A stretch of 64,000 nt of DNA from Bradyrhizobium sp. AZCC 1721 (GTDB lineage: Bacteria; Pseudomonadota; Alphaproteobacteria; Rhizobiales; Xanthobacteraceae): NCBI RefSeq assembly GCF_036924715.1, contig NZ_JAZHSB010000001.1, positions 6,811,001 to 6,875,000 on the forward strand. Direction: 5' to 3'. Numbering within the stretch: position 1 is the first letter of the stretch; each line of letters begins with the position of its first letter. A program made the position numbers and the translations under genes. Under the pieces are notes generated by a model. It was not told where the DNA came from and did no database searches. It was given only the letters and a program-made list of their open reading frames with translations. Shown piece after piece: positions 7,785 to 16,346 of this stretch.

Positions 7785-8824
7785 GCGACGCCTCCACCGA
7801 GCGCGCGGCGTTCGCGCATGATCAGATAGAGGAAGAACGGTACGCCGATGATCGAGGTCAGCACGCCGACCTTGATGTCCGACGTCGAGGGAATGATGCG
7901 CACCGCGATGTCCGCCGCCAGCAGCAGCGCCGAGCCGGCGAGTGCGCTCGGGACCAGCAGACGCCCGGGGTCATGGCCGATCAGGGGCCGCATCAGATGC
8001 GGCGCAACCAGGCCGATGAAACCGATGGTGCCGGTGACGGCGACCGCGCCGCCGACGCCGAGCGCGACGCCCGAAATCACGAACAGCCGCAGACGCCCCA
8101 CATCGACGCCAAGGCTCTGCGCGGTTTCCTCGCCCAGGCTCAGCGCCCGAAAGGCATGGCGCTGGCTGAACAGCATCAGGGCGCCGGCAATGATGAAGGG
8201 AAATGCCAGCATTACATGCTGAAAGCTACGATCCTCCAGCGAGCCGAGCAGCCAGAATGCGATCTCCAGCACCAAGAAGGGATTGCTGGAGAGGTTCATC
8301 ACCAGCGCGGTGGCAGCGCCTGCAAAGCTCGAAATCGCCAGTCCCGACAGAATGAGGATCAGCAGCCCGGCGTTGCGGCCGGCAATCGAGAGCAGCACGA
8401 ACACCGACGCGAATGCTGCGACGATCGCCGCGACCGGGAGCGCATAGGAGCGCACGTCGGCGAGCCCGAGCGCAATCACCAGCACGGCGCCGAACGCGGC
8501 CGATTGCGGCGCGCCGAACAGCGAGGGCGAGGCCAGCGGATTGCGGAGCAAGCCCTGCAGCGACGCGCCCGACAGCCCGAGAATGGCGCCGATCGCCAGC
8601 GCCAGCAGCGTCCGCGGCAGGCGGATTTCCCGCACGATCACCTGCGCCACCTCGCTGCCGCCGCCGAACAGCGCTTCCGCCACCGCAAGCGGCGACAGCC
8701 GCACCGGACCGATACCGAGCGAGATCAGCATCAAGAGCACCACGAGGGCAGCAAGCGCTGCCGTCGTGCCGATCCGCCGGCGCGCGGCTTCCTCATTGGT
8801 CACGGTTACGGCCTCAACACTCAT
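7781..8824 (-). CDS. btuC: Cobalamin/metal-chelate ABC transporter permease (BtuC/FecCD family)
   Basis: This 347-residue membrane protein has about nine or ten hydrophobic helices. It carries FecCD-family signatures IREIRLPRTLLALAIGAILG near the N-terminus, the GLLRNPLASPSLFG segment, and LGVDVGRLRLF followed by IGFIGLVAPHLMR. It forms the inner-membrane channel for the binding protein-cobalamin complex. It is first of the btuC-btuD-btuF transcription unit and diverges from the riboswitch-controlled receptor gene. About 150 bases separate its start from the riboswitch. Confidence 0.87.
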   Translation of the reverse strand: MSVEAVTVTNEEAARRRIGTTAALAALVVLLMLISLGIGPVRLSPLAVAEALFGGGSEVAQVIVREIRLPRTLLALAIGAILGLSGASLQGLLRNPLASPSLFGAPQSAAFGAVLVIALGLADVRSYALPVAAIVAAFASVFVLLSIAGRNAGLLILILSGLAISSFAGAATALVMNLSSNPFLVLEIAFWLLGSLEDRSFQHVMLAFPFIIAGALMLFSQRHAFRALSLGEETAQSLGVDVGRLRLFVISGVALGVGGAVAVTGTIGFIGLVAPHLMRPLIGHDPGRLLVPSALAGSALLLAADIAVRIIPSTSDIKVGVLTSIIGVPFFLYLIMRERRALGGGVA

Positions 8825-8936
8825 CGATCGTCCTAAAGCAGGTTTACCCGCCCCGGTACAGGTGGCGGGCAGGCGTGCTCATGCGGCAAAAATAGCGCAC
8901 TCGTCCAGTGAGGATCGCCGGACGCCCCGGGGCGCA

Positions 8937-8966
8937 TTGACTCGGACTTTGACAAACTTCTACCAT
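8937..8966 (+). promoter_or_regulatory. Candidate promoter of the cobalamin receptor transcript
   Basis: A TTGACT hexamer (8937-8942) and TACCAT (8961-8966) are 18 bases apart and end just before the start of the riboswitch fold. A second TTGACA at 8949-8954 overlaps the spacer. The placement is what a leader RNA starting near 8972 would need. It is a pattern match only. Confidence 0.45.
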
Positions 8967-8972
8967 AGTTCC

Positions 8973-9150
8973 CGACGGTTCCCGTTTTGGGGATCAAAAG
9001 GGAATGCGGTGCGGGGAAATCCCCCAATTCCGCGGCTGCCCCCGCAACTGTAAGCGGCGAATCCTTCGTCATAAGCCACTGGGCATCTCGGTCCTGGGAA
9101 GGCGACGATGGGGTAACGACCCGCGAGCCAGGAGACCTGCCGTCAGCCGT
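8973..9150 (+). ncRNA. Cobalamin (B12) riboswitch
   Basis: The leader of the TonB receptor gene carries the hallmark order of the cobalamin riboswitch: GGTTCCCGTTTTGGG with AAAAGGGAATGCGGTG, then CCGCGGCTGCCCCCGCAACTG, then GCCACTGGGCATC...CTGGGAAGGC, and the B12 box AGCCAGGAGACCTGCC at 9126-9141. Binding of adenosylcobalamin is expected to switch off the receptor when the cell has enough B12. The box ends about 130 bases before the receptor start, leaving room for an expression platform. Confidence 0.95.
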
Positions 9151-9269
9151 GGTCACACGCGAAGATGTCGGTCGGGGAGTACAGACATTAGCTTCACCTG
9201 AGTTGCTGAAAGCACATGGTGAGACTTGGTTCGCTGTGACGTGCCACTGACGTCACCGAGGTCCAAGTC

Positions 9270-11564
9270 ATGTCTTTCACCAACACAGCCACGCGGCGCC
9301 GCCGCTTTTGGCTCACCAGCAGCTTCCTGATACCCATCTCGCTTGGCATTTCCGGCGCACAGGCGCAGCAAACGGCGCCCGAGCAACTGCCACCGATCGA
9401 GGTAACCTCGCCCACTGACGCGAACCGGACCCGCGCCAAACCGACCTACGATGAAGGATCGACCTCGCGCCGCATCGTGCCCGCGGCTGCGCCGTTGACC
9501 GGCACGCGACCTGCGGCGGGGACCGGCTCGAACGTCGCATCGCAAAGCGCCCCGCAAGGCGCGGGCGCAGGCGGCGGACGGCAGTTCTCCGGCATCGTCG
9601 GCACGGCGTCGACCGTTATTACCGCCGAAGAGATCGCGCATTCGCCCGCACAAACGTTGCAGGAAATCATCGCGCAAACGCCGGGCGTGCAACTGACTAG
9701 CCTGTTTGGCGGCGTCAACGGCGCCAAGACCAGCGTCGACCTCCGCGGTTTCGGCGCTTTCGCGACCTCAAATACCCTGGTGCTCATCAACGGCCGAAGG
9801 CTCAACGACATCGACATGGCCGGCGTCGATTTTTCGACCATTCCGCGCGATTCGATCGAGCGGATTGAAATCACCCGCGGCAACAGTGGCGCGGTACTGT
9901 ATGGCGACAACGCGGTCGGCGGTGTCATCAATATCGTCCTGAAGAACGGCGTCGGCGGCCCACCAGTCGCCATTCGAAGCGAGGCCGGCGTCGGCTCGTT
10001 CAATCAACGACTTGCGAATCTCTCGGCCACGACCAATTACGGACCGTGGTCGACATCGTTCTATGGCAACGCAATCAAGTCCGACGGCTATCGGGAAAAC
10101 AATGCGCTCGACCAGCGCAACGGGGTCGGCAATCTCAATTACTCCACGCCCGACCTCAAGGCCTTTCTCACGGTGACCGGTGACGACCAAAAGCTCGGAT
10201 TCCCCGGCGGCCGCTTCGTCGATCCCTCGATCGGTCTCAACGAACTGGTCACGAACCGCCGGGGCGCCGCCACGCCGTTCGATTACGGCAATCAGCAGGG
10301 CGCCAGCGCCACCGCCGGTTTCACAAAAACGCTGTGGAACGGCGCCGAACTCATCGTCGACGGCGGCGTGCGGAAGAAGGATACGCAAAGCGGTTTCTTC
10401 GGTGCGGTACCGTTTGCTTCGCCGCTGCCGAGCTTCTCCTCGACCTATAACGATGCGGCACTGCAGACCTGGTCGATCACGCCGCGACTGAGTGTCAAGA
10501 ACTCGATACTCGGGATGCCCTCACAGATCCTGACCGGCATCGATTATTACGATGCGACGTTCAACCAGGAACGCGGGGCGTTCAAAGGCCTTCCGCCCAC
10601 CCACATCTACGATCTGTCGCAACAGTCGGTGGCGGGCTATTGGCAGCAGACCGTCGGTCTGCTGCCGACGACGGATTTCTCCTACGGCGCCAGGATTCAA
10701 AATACCAGCCTGAGTGCCCGGGATCGGTACGACCCCAACGCGCCCGGTTGCGCCATGTTCTTTAACTGCAGCGCTCAGGCCTTCCCGTTGGACAGCAACG
10801 AAACGCAATATGCGCTGCATGCTGGCCTCGAGCATCGCTTCAATGGCGTATTCTCGGTGTTCGGCCGCGCCGCACGCGCGTTCCGCACCCCGACCGTGGA
10901 CGAGCGCGTCGCCTCGGGTCCGGCATTCGACCCCTTCTTCACCCCGCTGCCCGGCGACTTCAATCTGAAGACCCAGACCTCGCACGACATCGAGGGCGGC
11001 TTCCGCATCAAGAGCGGTGCCTTCCAGATGCAATCGAGCATCTACAACATGGACCTCGAGAACGAGATCCATTTCAATCCCGTGCTGTTCCACAACTTGA
11101 ACCTCGATCCCACCCGCCGCTACGGCTCCGAGACCAGCGCTTCGCTGCGCGTCAGCGACAGCGTGCTGCTGCGGGGTGGCGTCGCCTATACGCGCGCTGT
11201 CTTCCGCGAGGGTGCGTTTGCGGGGAACGACGTGCCGCTGGTGTCGCGCTACACCGCGAGCGGCGGCGTGACCTGGAACATCTGGCAGAACTATCTGGTG
11301 TTCGACGCCACGGTGCGCGCCTGGAGCGAACGCTTCATGGACAACGACCAGGCCAACACCCAGCGCCGCATTCCGGCAGACGCCACCGTCGATTTGAAAC
11401 TGAGCGGCGCCTACGATCGTTTCTTCTGGTCGGTGGGCGTGAACAACCTGTTCAACGCGCTCTATTACGACTACGCCATTGCGAGCTCGTTCACGCCCGG
11501 CCGTTTCTCGGCCTATCCGCTGCCCGGCCGCACCTTCATGGTGAAGGCTGGCGCGACGTTCTGA
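9270..11564 (+). CDS. btuB: TonB-dependent outer membrane receptor, probably for cobalamin
   Basis: This 764-residue receptor starts at ATG 9270 with GAGG upstream. A signal peptide ends near residue 32 (GAQAQ). The TonB box region is IEVTSPTDANRTR, and the plug domain includes IIAQTPGVQLTS, DLRGFGAFATSNTLVLING and IEITRGNSGAVLYGDNAVGGVIN. A 22-strand barrel ends in phenylalanine (KAGATF), as outer membrane proteins do. It brings a bound chelate across the outer membrane using TonB energy. Cobalamin is inferred from the riboswitch and the divergent btuCDF genes. A 60-residue Pro/Ala/Gly-rich stretch between TonB box and plug is somewhat long. Confidence 0.88.
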   Translation: MSFTNTATRRRRFWLTSSFLIPISLGISGAQAQQTAPEQLPPIEVTSPTDANRTRAKPTYDEGSTSRRIVPAAAPLTGTRPAAGTGSNVASQSAPQGAGAGGGRQFSGIVGTASTVITAEEIAHSPAQTLQEIIAQTPGVQLTSLFGGVNGAKTSVDLRGFGAFATSNTLVLINGRRLNDIDMAGVDFSTIPRDSIERIEITRGNSGAVLYGDNAVGGVINIVLKNGVGGPPVAIRSEAGVGSFNQRLANLSATTNYGPWSTSFYGNAIKSDGYRENNALDQRNGVGNLNYSTPDLKAFLTVTGDDQKLGFPGGRFVDPSIGLNELVTNRRGAATPFDYGNQQGASATAGFTKTLWNGAELIVDGGVRKKDTQSGFFGAVPFASPLPSFSSTYNDAALQTWSITPRLSVKNSILGMPSQILTGIDYYDATFNQERGAFKGLPPTHIYDLSQQSVAGYWQQTVGLLPTTDFSYGARIQNTSLSARDRYDPNAPGCAMFFNCSAQAFPLDSNETQYALHAGLEHRFNGVFSVFGRAARAFRTPTVDERVASGPAFDPFFTPLPGDFNLKTQTSHDIEGGFRIKSGAFQMQSSIYNMDLENEIHFNPVLFHNLNLDPTRRYGSETSASLRVSDSVLLRGGVAYTRAVFREGAFAGNDVPLVSRYTASGGVTWNIWQNYLVFDATVRAWSERFMDNDQANTQRRIPADATVDLKLSGAYDRFFWSVGVNNLFNALYYDYAIASSFTPGRFSAYPLPGRTFMVKAGATF

Positions 11565-11577
11565 CCGATACAGCCGG

Positions 11578-11609
11578 TTCGGCTTATGTCGAACTCGACA
11601 TAAGCCGAA
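11578..11609. repeat. 15-bp-arm inverted repeat just after the receptor gene
   Basis: TTCGGCTTATGTCGA (11578-11592) is followed after two bases by its exact reverse complement TCGACATAAGCCGAA (11595-11609). It starts 13 bases beyond the receptor stop. It could act as a terminator hairpin, although no T-run follows, or be a binding or crossover site for a dimeric protein. A further TATGTCGA half lies at 11611-11618. Confidence 0.8.
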
Positions 11610-11975
11610 CTATGTCGAGCACGAAGTTATGTTGCGACGGCCATCCGGCCCCTGACCGTTAAGGGTCAAAGGGGCAGGTCGCTTTACATAACTAATTGCC
11701 TGCTGCCGCTGTCCCCGTGAGAATATTCGCGTGGAGCTTTCGCGGACAGCGCCTCCGGCCAAGCATGCAAACGTCCAGCCGATTGCCGCCGCGCCCGAGC
11801 TTTCTTCCGTCGCTCCGCTGAAGGCGCAGCGACGCCAAACGAGAATTGGACTGGCCGAGAATCCATGAATTGGCACTTCTACCAGTCTTGTAATTTCTTA
11901 CGATACTAGGATGGCAATGTTCGCCAACACGGTCATGCAAGCCACGGTCCTTAGTCTGGAACATGGGAGGCCGAA
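11610..11975. other. Intergenic region without a supported gene
   Basis: The 366 bases before the methyltransferase gene hold no convincing reading frame. Base composition is more AT-rich than the surroundings in places (GCTTTACATAACTAATTG near 11681; CTTGTAATTTCTTACG near 11886). A small inverted repeat, CCCCTGACC...GGGTCAAAGGGG, occurs near 11648-11673. The region probably carries the methyltransferase promoter and may be remnant sequence. Confidence 0.5.
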
Positions 11976-13019
11976 ATGCCTCGAACAAAAACTCTTGCCC
12001 CCAAGCTGGAGCTTCCTTCCGCCGTCCCGCTGATGGCGCTTTCGACCGGTTTCTGGGCCTTCAAGACTCTGGCCGCTGCGCACGAGTTGGACCTCTTCAG
12101 CCGCCTTGCGGGCGGCGCCAGCATCACGGTTGCCGGGCTGGCGGAAGCCCTCGGTCTGCATCCACGTCCGGCCGAGATGCTGTTGACCGGCTGCGCTGCA
12201 CTCGGGCTTTTGGAGAAAACGGACGGCCGTTATCGCAATACGCCGTTAAGCGAAGCCTATCTCGTGCGCGGGAAACCGTATTACTTCGGTGGCTTCGTGC
12301 AGATGGCTGACAAGCGGCTCTACGCGGGCTGGGGGAGGCTTACAGAGGCGCTGCGCACGAACCGGCCAACCACGTGGGACCCGGCAGTGCAATCCTCGAT
12401 GTTCGACGGCGAGGATCCGACGATGCTGGCACTCTTCTGGGAGGCGATGCATTCGCTCTCCACGATGACCGCGCGCAAGCTCGGCGAAGCCGTGGATCTC
12501 AGTCATTTCCGCCGCCTTCTGGACATCGGCGGTGGATCCGGCGCGTACGACATCGAGCTTTGCAAACAGTATGGGGCGCTGCGTGCGACCGTGTTTGACT
12601 TGCCGCATGTGGCCGCGATCGCCGCGGGAAAGATTACCGAGGCCGGCTTGACCGACCGCATCGAGACCGCCGGCGGCAACTTCTTCGAACAGCTTCCCGG
12701 GGATCACGACGTGCATCTCCTGTCGATGATCCTGCACGATTGGGACGAGGCGAAGAACCGCGCCCTGCTGCGCCGGTCCTTCGAGGCTTTGCCGAGCGGC
12801 GGCGCAGTCGTCATCAGCGAGCTTCTCGTCAATAACGAAAAGACCGGGCCGGCGCCGGCTGCGCTGATGAGCCTCAACATGCTGATCGAGACGGAAGGGC
12901 GGAACTACACGCCGGCCGAATATTCGGCGTGGCTCGAGGAAGCCGGATTCCGGGACATCGAGACGGTCTGGTTCGACGCACCCGCCGCAAACGGCGCCGT
13001 GATCGGCCGTAAGCCGTAA
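11976..13019 (+). CDS. SAM-dependent O-methyltransferase (dimerising, acetylserotonin/hydroxyneurosporene type)
   Basis: This 347-residue protein has an N-terminal winged-helix dimerisation domain (residues 15-100, including AAAHELDLFSRLAGGASIT and HPRPAEMLLTGCAALGLL). A Rossmann methyltransferase domain follows, with SAM motif LLDIGGGSG at 181-189 and ILHDWDEAKN (H254 as probable catalytic base). Such enzymes methylate phenolic or tertiary hydroxyls. pobA follows after 23 bases, which hints at an aromatic substrate, but the actual substrate is unknown. The 3' third is duplicated as a broken copy at 15538-15909. Confidence 0.85.
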   Translation: MPRTKTLAPKLELPSAVPLMALSTGFWAFKTLAAAHELDLFSRLAGGASITVAGLAEALGLHPRPAEMLLTGCAALGLLEKTDGRYRNTPLSEAYLVRGKPYYFGGFVQMADKRLYAGWGRLTEALRTNRPTTWDPAVQSSMFDGEDPTMLALFWEAMHSLSTMTARKLGEAVDLSHFRRLLDIGGGSGAYDIELCKQYGALRATVFDLPHVAAIAAGKITEAGLTDRIETAGGNFFEQLPGDHDVHLLSMILHDWDEAKNRALLRRSFEALPSGGAVVISELLVNNEKTGPAPAALMSLNMLIETEGRNYTPAEYSAWLEEAGFRDIETVWFDAPAANGAVIGRKP

Positions 13020-13042
13020 CTCAAGGGAGGCCTCATGCGGCG

Positions 13043-14221
13043 ATGACGCGAACGCAGGTTGCCATCATCGGCGGCGGTCCCGCCGGTCTACTACTCTCCC
13101 ACATGCTCGCCCGCAACGGCGTCGACAGCATCGTGCTGGAGCGGCAGAGCCGCGGCCATGTGCTCGAGCGCATCCGCGCCGGGGTGCTGGAAGCGGGAAC
13201 GATCGAACTCTTGCGCGAGGTCGGCCTCGGCGCGCGCATGGATCGGGAGGGACGTGTCCATGACGGCTCGGGCATCGCGTGGGAAGGCAAGCCGCACTTC
13301 CTCATCGACACCCGCAAGTTCACCGGCCGACCGATGATGTCCTATGGCCAGACCGCGATCACCGAGGATCTCTATGCCGCGCGCGACGCCGCTGGCGGCG
13401 TCGTGATCGATGACGCGGCAAACGTAGCGCTGCACGAGCTGACGTCGGACCGCCCGCACGTGACCTACGAAAAGGGCGGGCAGACCCGCCGGATCGATTG
13501 CGACTATGTCGCTGGCTGCGACGGCCACCATGGCGTGAGCCGGCAATCGATCCCGGCGTCGGTGCTGCGCACGTTCGAGCGCGGCTATCCGTTCGGCTGG
13601 CTCGGCATCATGTCGGAGACGCCGCCCTATCCGGAGATCTGCTATTGCTATCATTCGCGCGGCTTCGCGCTCGCCTCGCAGCGCAGCCCGATGCTGAGCC
13701 GCTACTACATCCAGTGCGATCTCGACGCCCGCATCGAGGACTGGCCGGACGACCGCTTCTGGGAGGAATTGAAGGCGCGCTGCCCGAAGGACATGGCCGA
13801 CAGCATCGTGACCGGTCCCTCGATCGAGAAATCGATCGCGCCGCTACGGAGCTTTGTCGCCGAGCCGATGCGCTATGGTCGCCTGTTTCTGGCGGGCGAC
13901 GCAGCGCACATTGTCCCTCCCACAGGAGCGAAAGGTCTCAACCTCGCGGTCTCCGACGTGTTCTACCTCTCGCGCGCGTTGACCGAGGCCTTGAAGGCCG
14001 GCCGCACCCACTATCTCGACGGCTATTCCGATATGGCGCTGCGCCGGGTGTGGAGCGCCGAGCGCATGTCGTGGTGGCTGACCACGTTGATCCACCAGTT
14101 CCCTAATGAAGCGCCGTTCGACCGGCGCATGCGCGAGAACCAGTTCGATTACCTTCTTGCGTCGGAGCGTGCGCAGGCATCGCTCGCCGAGCAGTATGTC
14201 GGCCTGCCATTTGAGAGCTGA
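13043..14221 (+). CDS. pobA: 4-hydroxybenzoate 3-monooxygenase
   Basis: This 392-residue flavoprotein has the FAD dinucleotide fold VAIIGGGPAGLLLSHML at its start, LERIRAGVLEAGTIELL, the DLYAARDA segment and the second FAD motif LAGDAAHIVPPTGAKGLN near residue 280. These match PobA closely in order and length. It hydroxylates 4-hydroxybenzoate to protocatechuate with NAD(P)H. It lies 23 bases after the O-methyltransferase and may be cotranscribed. No PobR regulator is seen nearby. Confidence 0.93.
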   Translation: MTRTQVAIIGGGPAGLLLSHMLARNGVDSIVLERQSRGHVLERIRAGVLEAGTIELLREVGLGARMDREGRVHDGSGIAWEGKPHFLIDTRKFTGRPMMSYGQTAITEDLYAARDAAGGVVIDDAANVALHELTSDRPHVTYEKGGQTRRIDCDYVAGCDGHHGVSRQSIPASVLRTFERGYPFGWLGIMSETPPYPEICYCYHSRGFALASQRSPMLSRYYIQCDLDARIEDWPDDRFWEELKARCPKDMADSIVTGPSIEKSIAPLRSFVAEPMRYGRLFLAGDAAHIVPPTGAKGLNLAVSDVFYLSRALTEALKAGRTHYLDGYSDMALRRVWSAERMSWWLTTLIHQFPNEAPFDRRMRENQFDYLLASERAQASLAEQYVGLPFES

Positions 14222-14329
14222 TGCCGCGAGCGCTACGCTTCGCTGCCGCAATCGCTCGCAGCGCCTTATCGGCAGCGGGGCCCGCACGAACTCTGGAATC
14301 GAAGGACACTGGCAACTCGTTGATTCCAG

Positions 14330-14440
14330 TGTGGCTTGGTTCAGAAGTCTGTGGCTTGGTTCAGAAGTCTGTGGCTTGGTTCAGAAGTCCGTATGTCCAA
14401 CTCGCCGCGAGAATGGTGCGGACTTCTGAACCGCCACACT
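14330..14440. repeat. Three tandem 20-bp repeats facing an inverted copy
   Basis: TGTGGCTTGGTTCAGAAGTC is repeated head to tail at 14330-14349, 14350-14369 and 14370-14389. After 30 bases an inverted copy appears, GGACTTCTGAACCGCCACACT (14420-14440), which matches the unit except for two bases missing in the middle. The arms begin AGTGTGG and end CCACACT. This is the look of a transposon end pair that lost its inside and had one end amplified, but no transposase remains. Confidence 0.85.
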
Positions 14441-14468
14441 AGTGATGCACACGAAGCCTGTTGACCAC

Positions 14469-15457
14469 ATGCAGAAGAACAGCCGTCTTATGCGACTGCC
14501 GGCCGCATCTAGGAGTCTGGTGACCGGACGGATCGCCGCAGCCTCGACCGCCTTGATCCTCTCCAGCACCTGGGCACCTGCGCAGGAGGTGAAGGTCGGC
14601 GTTCAGTTGCCTTATACCGGCGTGGGCGCGGAGAACGCGCAGCAAATCGATCGAGGTCTTGATCTCTACCTCAAGCTCAACCCCGACAAGGTCAAGCCAT
14701 ACACGATCAAGCTGATCAGACGCGACGCCAAAGATCTCGCCGGCGCCAATGCGCGTGTCGCGGTGCAGGAGCTGCTGACCCAGGACAATGTCGATATCCT
14801 CACCGGCTCGTACGATTCGCCGAGCGCGATCGCCAGCGCGCCGCTGGTCAACGCAGGAAAGAAGCTCGCGGTGATCCGGAACGCAGGCGCATCGCACATC
14901 CCGAACCTCTCGCCCTATTATGTCCGCGTATCGTTCAGCAATTGGCACGCTGGATTCTCCATGGGCGAGGCCGCCGCTAAGACACTGCAGGCGAAGACCG
15001 CGGTGGTCGGCTATAAATCAGCCAGGACAGCAAGTTGCAAAGGATGGGAGAGGCAGCGGCCGGTCTTGTCACCGCCTACCACTACAATGCCGATCTCGAC
15101 CACGCGGAGAACCAGCGCTTCGTCGCGGCATGGAAGAAGGAATACGGTGCCGACGCAGTTCCGGACTTCTTCGCCGTCGGCGGCTACGACGGCATGGCGG
15201 CAATCGTGCACGCGATCCTTGCAACGAACGGGAAAAGCGACCCAAGCGAGGCGCTTGCGGCGCTCAAGGGCTGGACGCATGACAGCTCACGCGGGCCGAT
15301 CGAAATCGATCCGGTTACGCGTGACGTGGTGATGAACGAGTATCTCTCGGAGGTGATCATGCAGAACGGTCGTCTGCATCAGAAGGTGATCAGGACCATC
15401 GAGCGCGTCAAGGATCCGTGCAAGGAGCTGAAGATCGATCCGTGCCGCCCCCATTGA
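14469..15457 (+). pseudogene. Branched-chain-type ABC substrate-binding protein, internally deleted and frameshifted
   Basis: Frame one encodes a leader and the first lobe of a LivK-type binding protein (QEVKVGVQLPYTGVG near the mature start, up to KTAVVGY near 15011). From 15017 the family sequence resumes in another frame as ISQDSKLQRMGEAAAGL and runs to the normal end at 15457 (KIDPCRPH). The hinge between the lobes, roughly 70-90 residues in relatives, is missing at this junction and the phases differ, so no full protein can be made. The start is taken at ATG 14469; ATG 14442 is also in frame. The tandem repeats lie just upstream. Confidence 0.85.
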
Positions 15458-15537
15458 GCACGTTGCGCAGCGATGACCGCGTTGGGTATCGGTCCGTTTC
15501 AGCCGTAACCGATTGTCCGAATCCCGAAATCACCCCG

Positions 15538-15909
15538 TTACCGAGGCCGGCTTGACCGACCGCATCGAGACCGCCGGCGGCAACTTCTTCGAACAGCTTC
15601 CCGGGGATCACGACGTGCATCTCCTGCACGATTGGGACGAGGAAGAACCGCGCCCTGCTGCGCCGGTCCTTCGAGGCTTTGCCGAGCGGCGGCGCAGTCG
15701 TCATCAGCGAGCTTCTCGTCAATGACGAAAAGACCGGGCCGGCGCCGGCTGCGCTGATGAGCCTCAACATGCTGATCGAGACGGAAGGGCGGAACTACAC
15801 GCCGGCCGAATACTCGGCGTGGCTCGAGGAAGCCGGATTCTGGGACATCGAGACGGTCTGGTTCGACGCACCCGCCGCGAACGGCGCCGTGATCGGCCGC
15901 AAGCCGTAA
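15538..15909 (+). pseudogene. Broken partial duplicate of the upstream O-methyltransferase gene
   Basis: Bases 15538-15909 repeat 12634-13019 (codons about 220 to stop of the methyltransferase). There are five substitutions and two deletions: 12 bp (TGTCGATGATCC is lost after CATCTCC) and 2 bp in GAGGCGAAG. The 2-bp loss shifts the frame, so ITEAGLTDRIE-like and ISELLVNDEKTG-like parts are in different phases. No 5' part or start exists. The copy lies in the same orientation as the parent, with pobA and the deleted binding-protein gene between them. Confidence 0.95.
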
Positions 15910-16100
15910 GGCTCAGCTTCATCGAGCCGCTCATCGAAGACCGGCTCGACCTGCCGTGTTCCCGCAACCTTTCATATCAAGGCAGATTCTGTCAGAAACT
16001 GCGCCATTTTCGACCGAAAATAACATCCTCTGCGCGCCGATCCGTGGTAAATGGGCCACAGACCGCTCGACGATATCAGTCGTGATTTCAGAGGTATGAC

Positions 16101-16340
16101 ATGAATGATGAGCCGAAGAGCGCCGCCGAGCTGAAAGAAATGAGGCTCAACCGCAAGCGCGCCCAGGAAGTCGACGGCATCAAGGCGATGGCCGAGATCG
16201 CGGCTGCCGATATTGCGATCCGCCAGCGAACCGAGAAGCTGCGCGCGCTGCGCCTGGCAAAGGAAGCGGCCGACCGTGCAAATCCGCCGGAATCGAAGGT
16301 CAAGGGCAAGACCAAAGCCAGGATTGCGAAAAGAGGCTGA
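16101..16340 (+). CDS. Small charged helical protein, function unknown
   Basis: This 79-residue protein starts at ATG 16101 with AGAGGT upstream. It is rich in Ala, Lys, Arg and Glu with no signal or membrane segment, and its predicted form is a long helix. The segment EKLRALRLAKEAAD (residues about 48-61) is nearly the same as one in the next gene. The C-terminus is strongly basic (KVKGKTKARIAKRG). The pair may be nucleic-acid-associated, but nothing here proves it. Confidence 0.6.
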   Translation: MNDEPKSAAELKEMRLNRKRAQEVDGIKAMAEIAAADIAIRQRTEKLRALRLAKEAADRANPPESKVKGKTKARIAKRG

Positions 16341-16346
16341 CTTGAA

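Noticed and set aside
7457..8836. 459-codon plus-strand frame over btuD and btuC
   Set aside because: Its product is a low-complexity Arg/Gln/His-rich chain, while the minus strand encodes standard ABC transporter parts.
14330..14389. Possible CRISPR array
   Set aside because: The three 20-bp units are directly tandem with no spacers, too short and too few, and no cas genes are near.
15764..15967. Minus-strand 67-codon frame over the duplicated methyltransferase tail
   Set aside because: It covers a pseudogene copy in antisense and is arginine/serine-rich without any recognisable feature.
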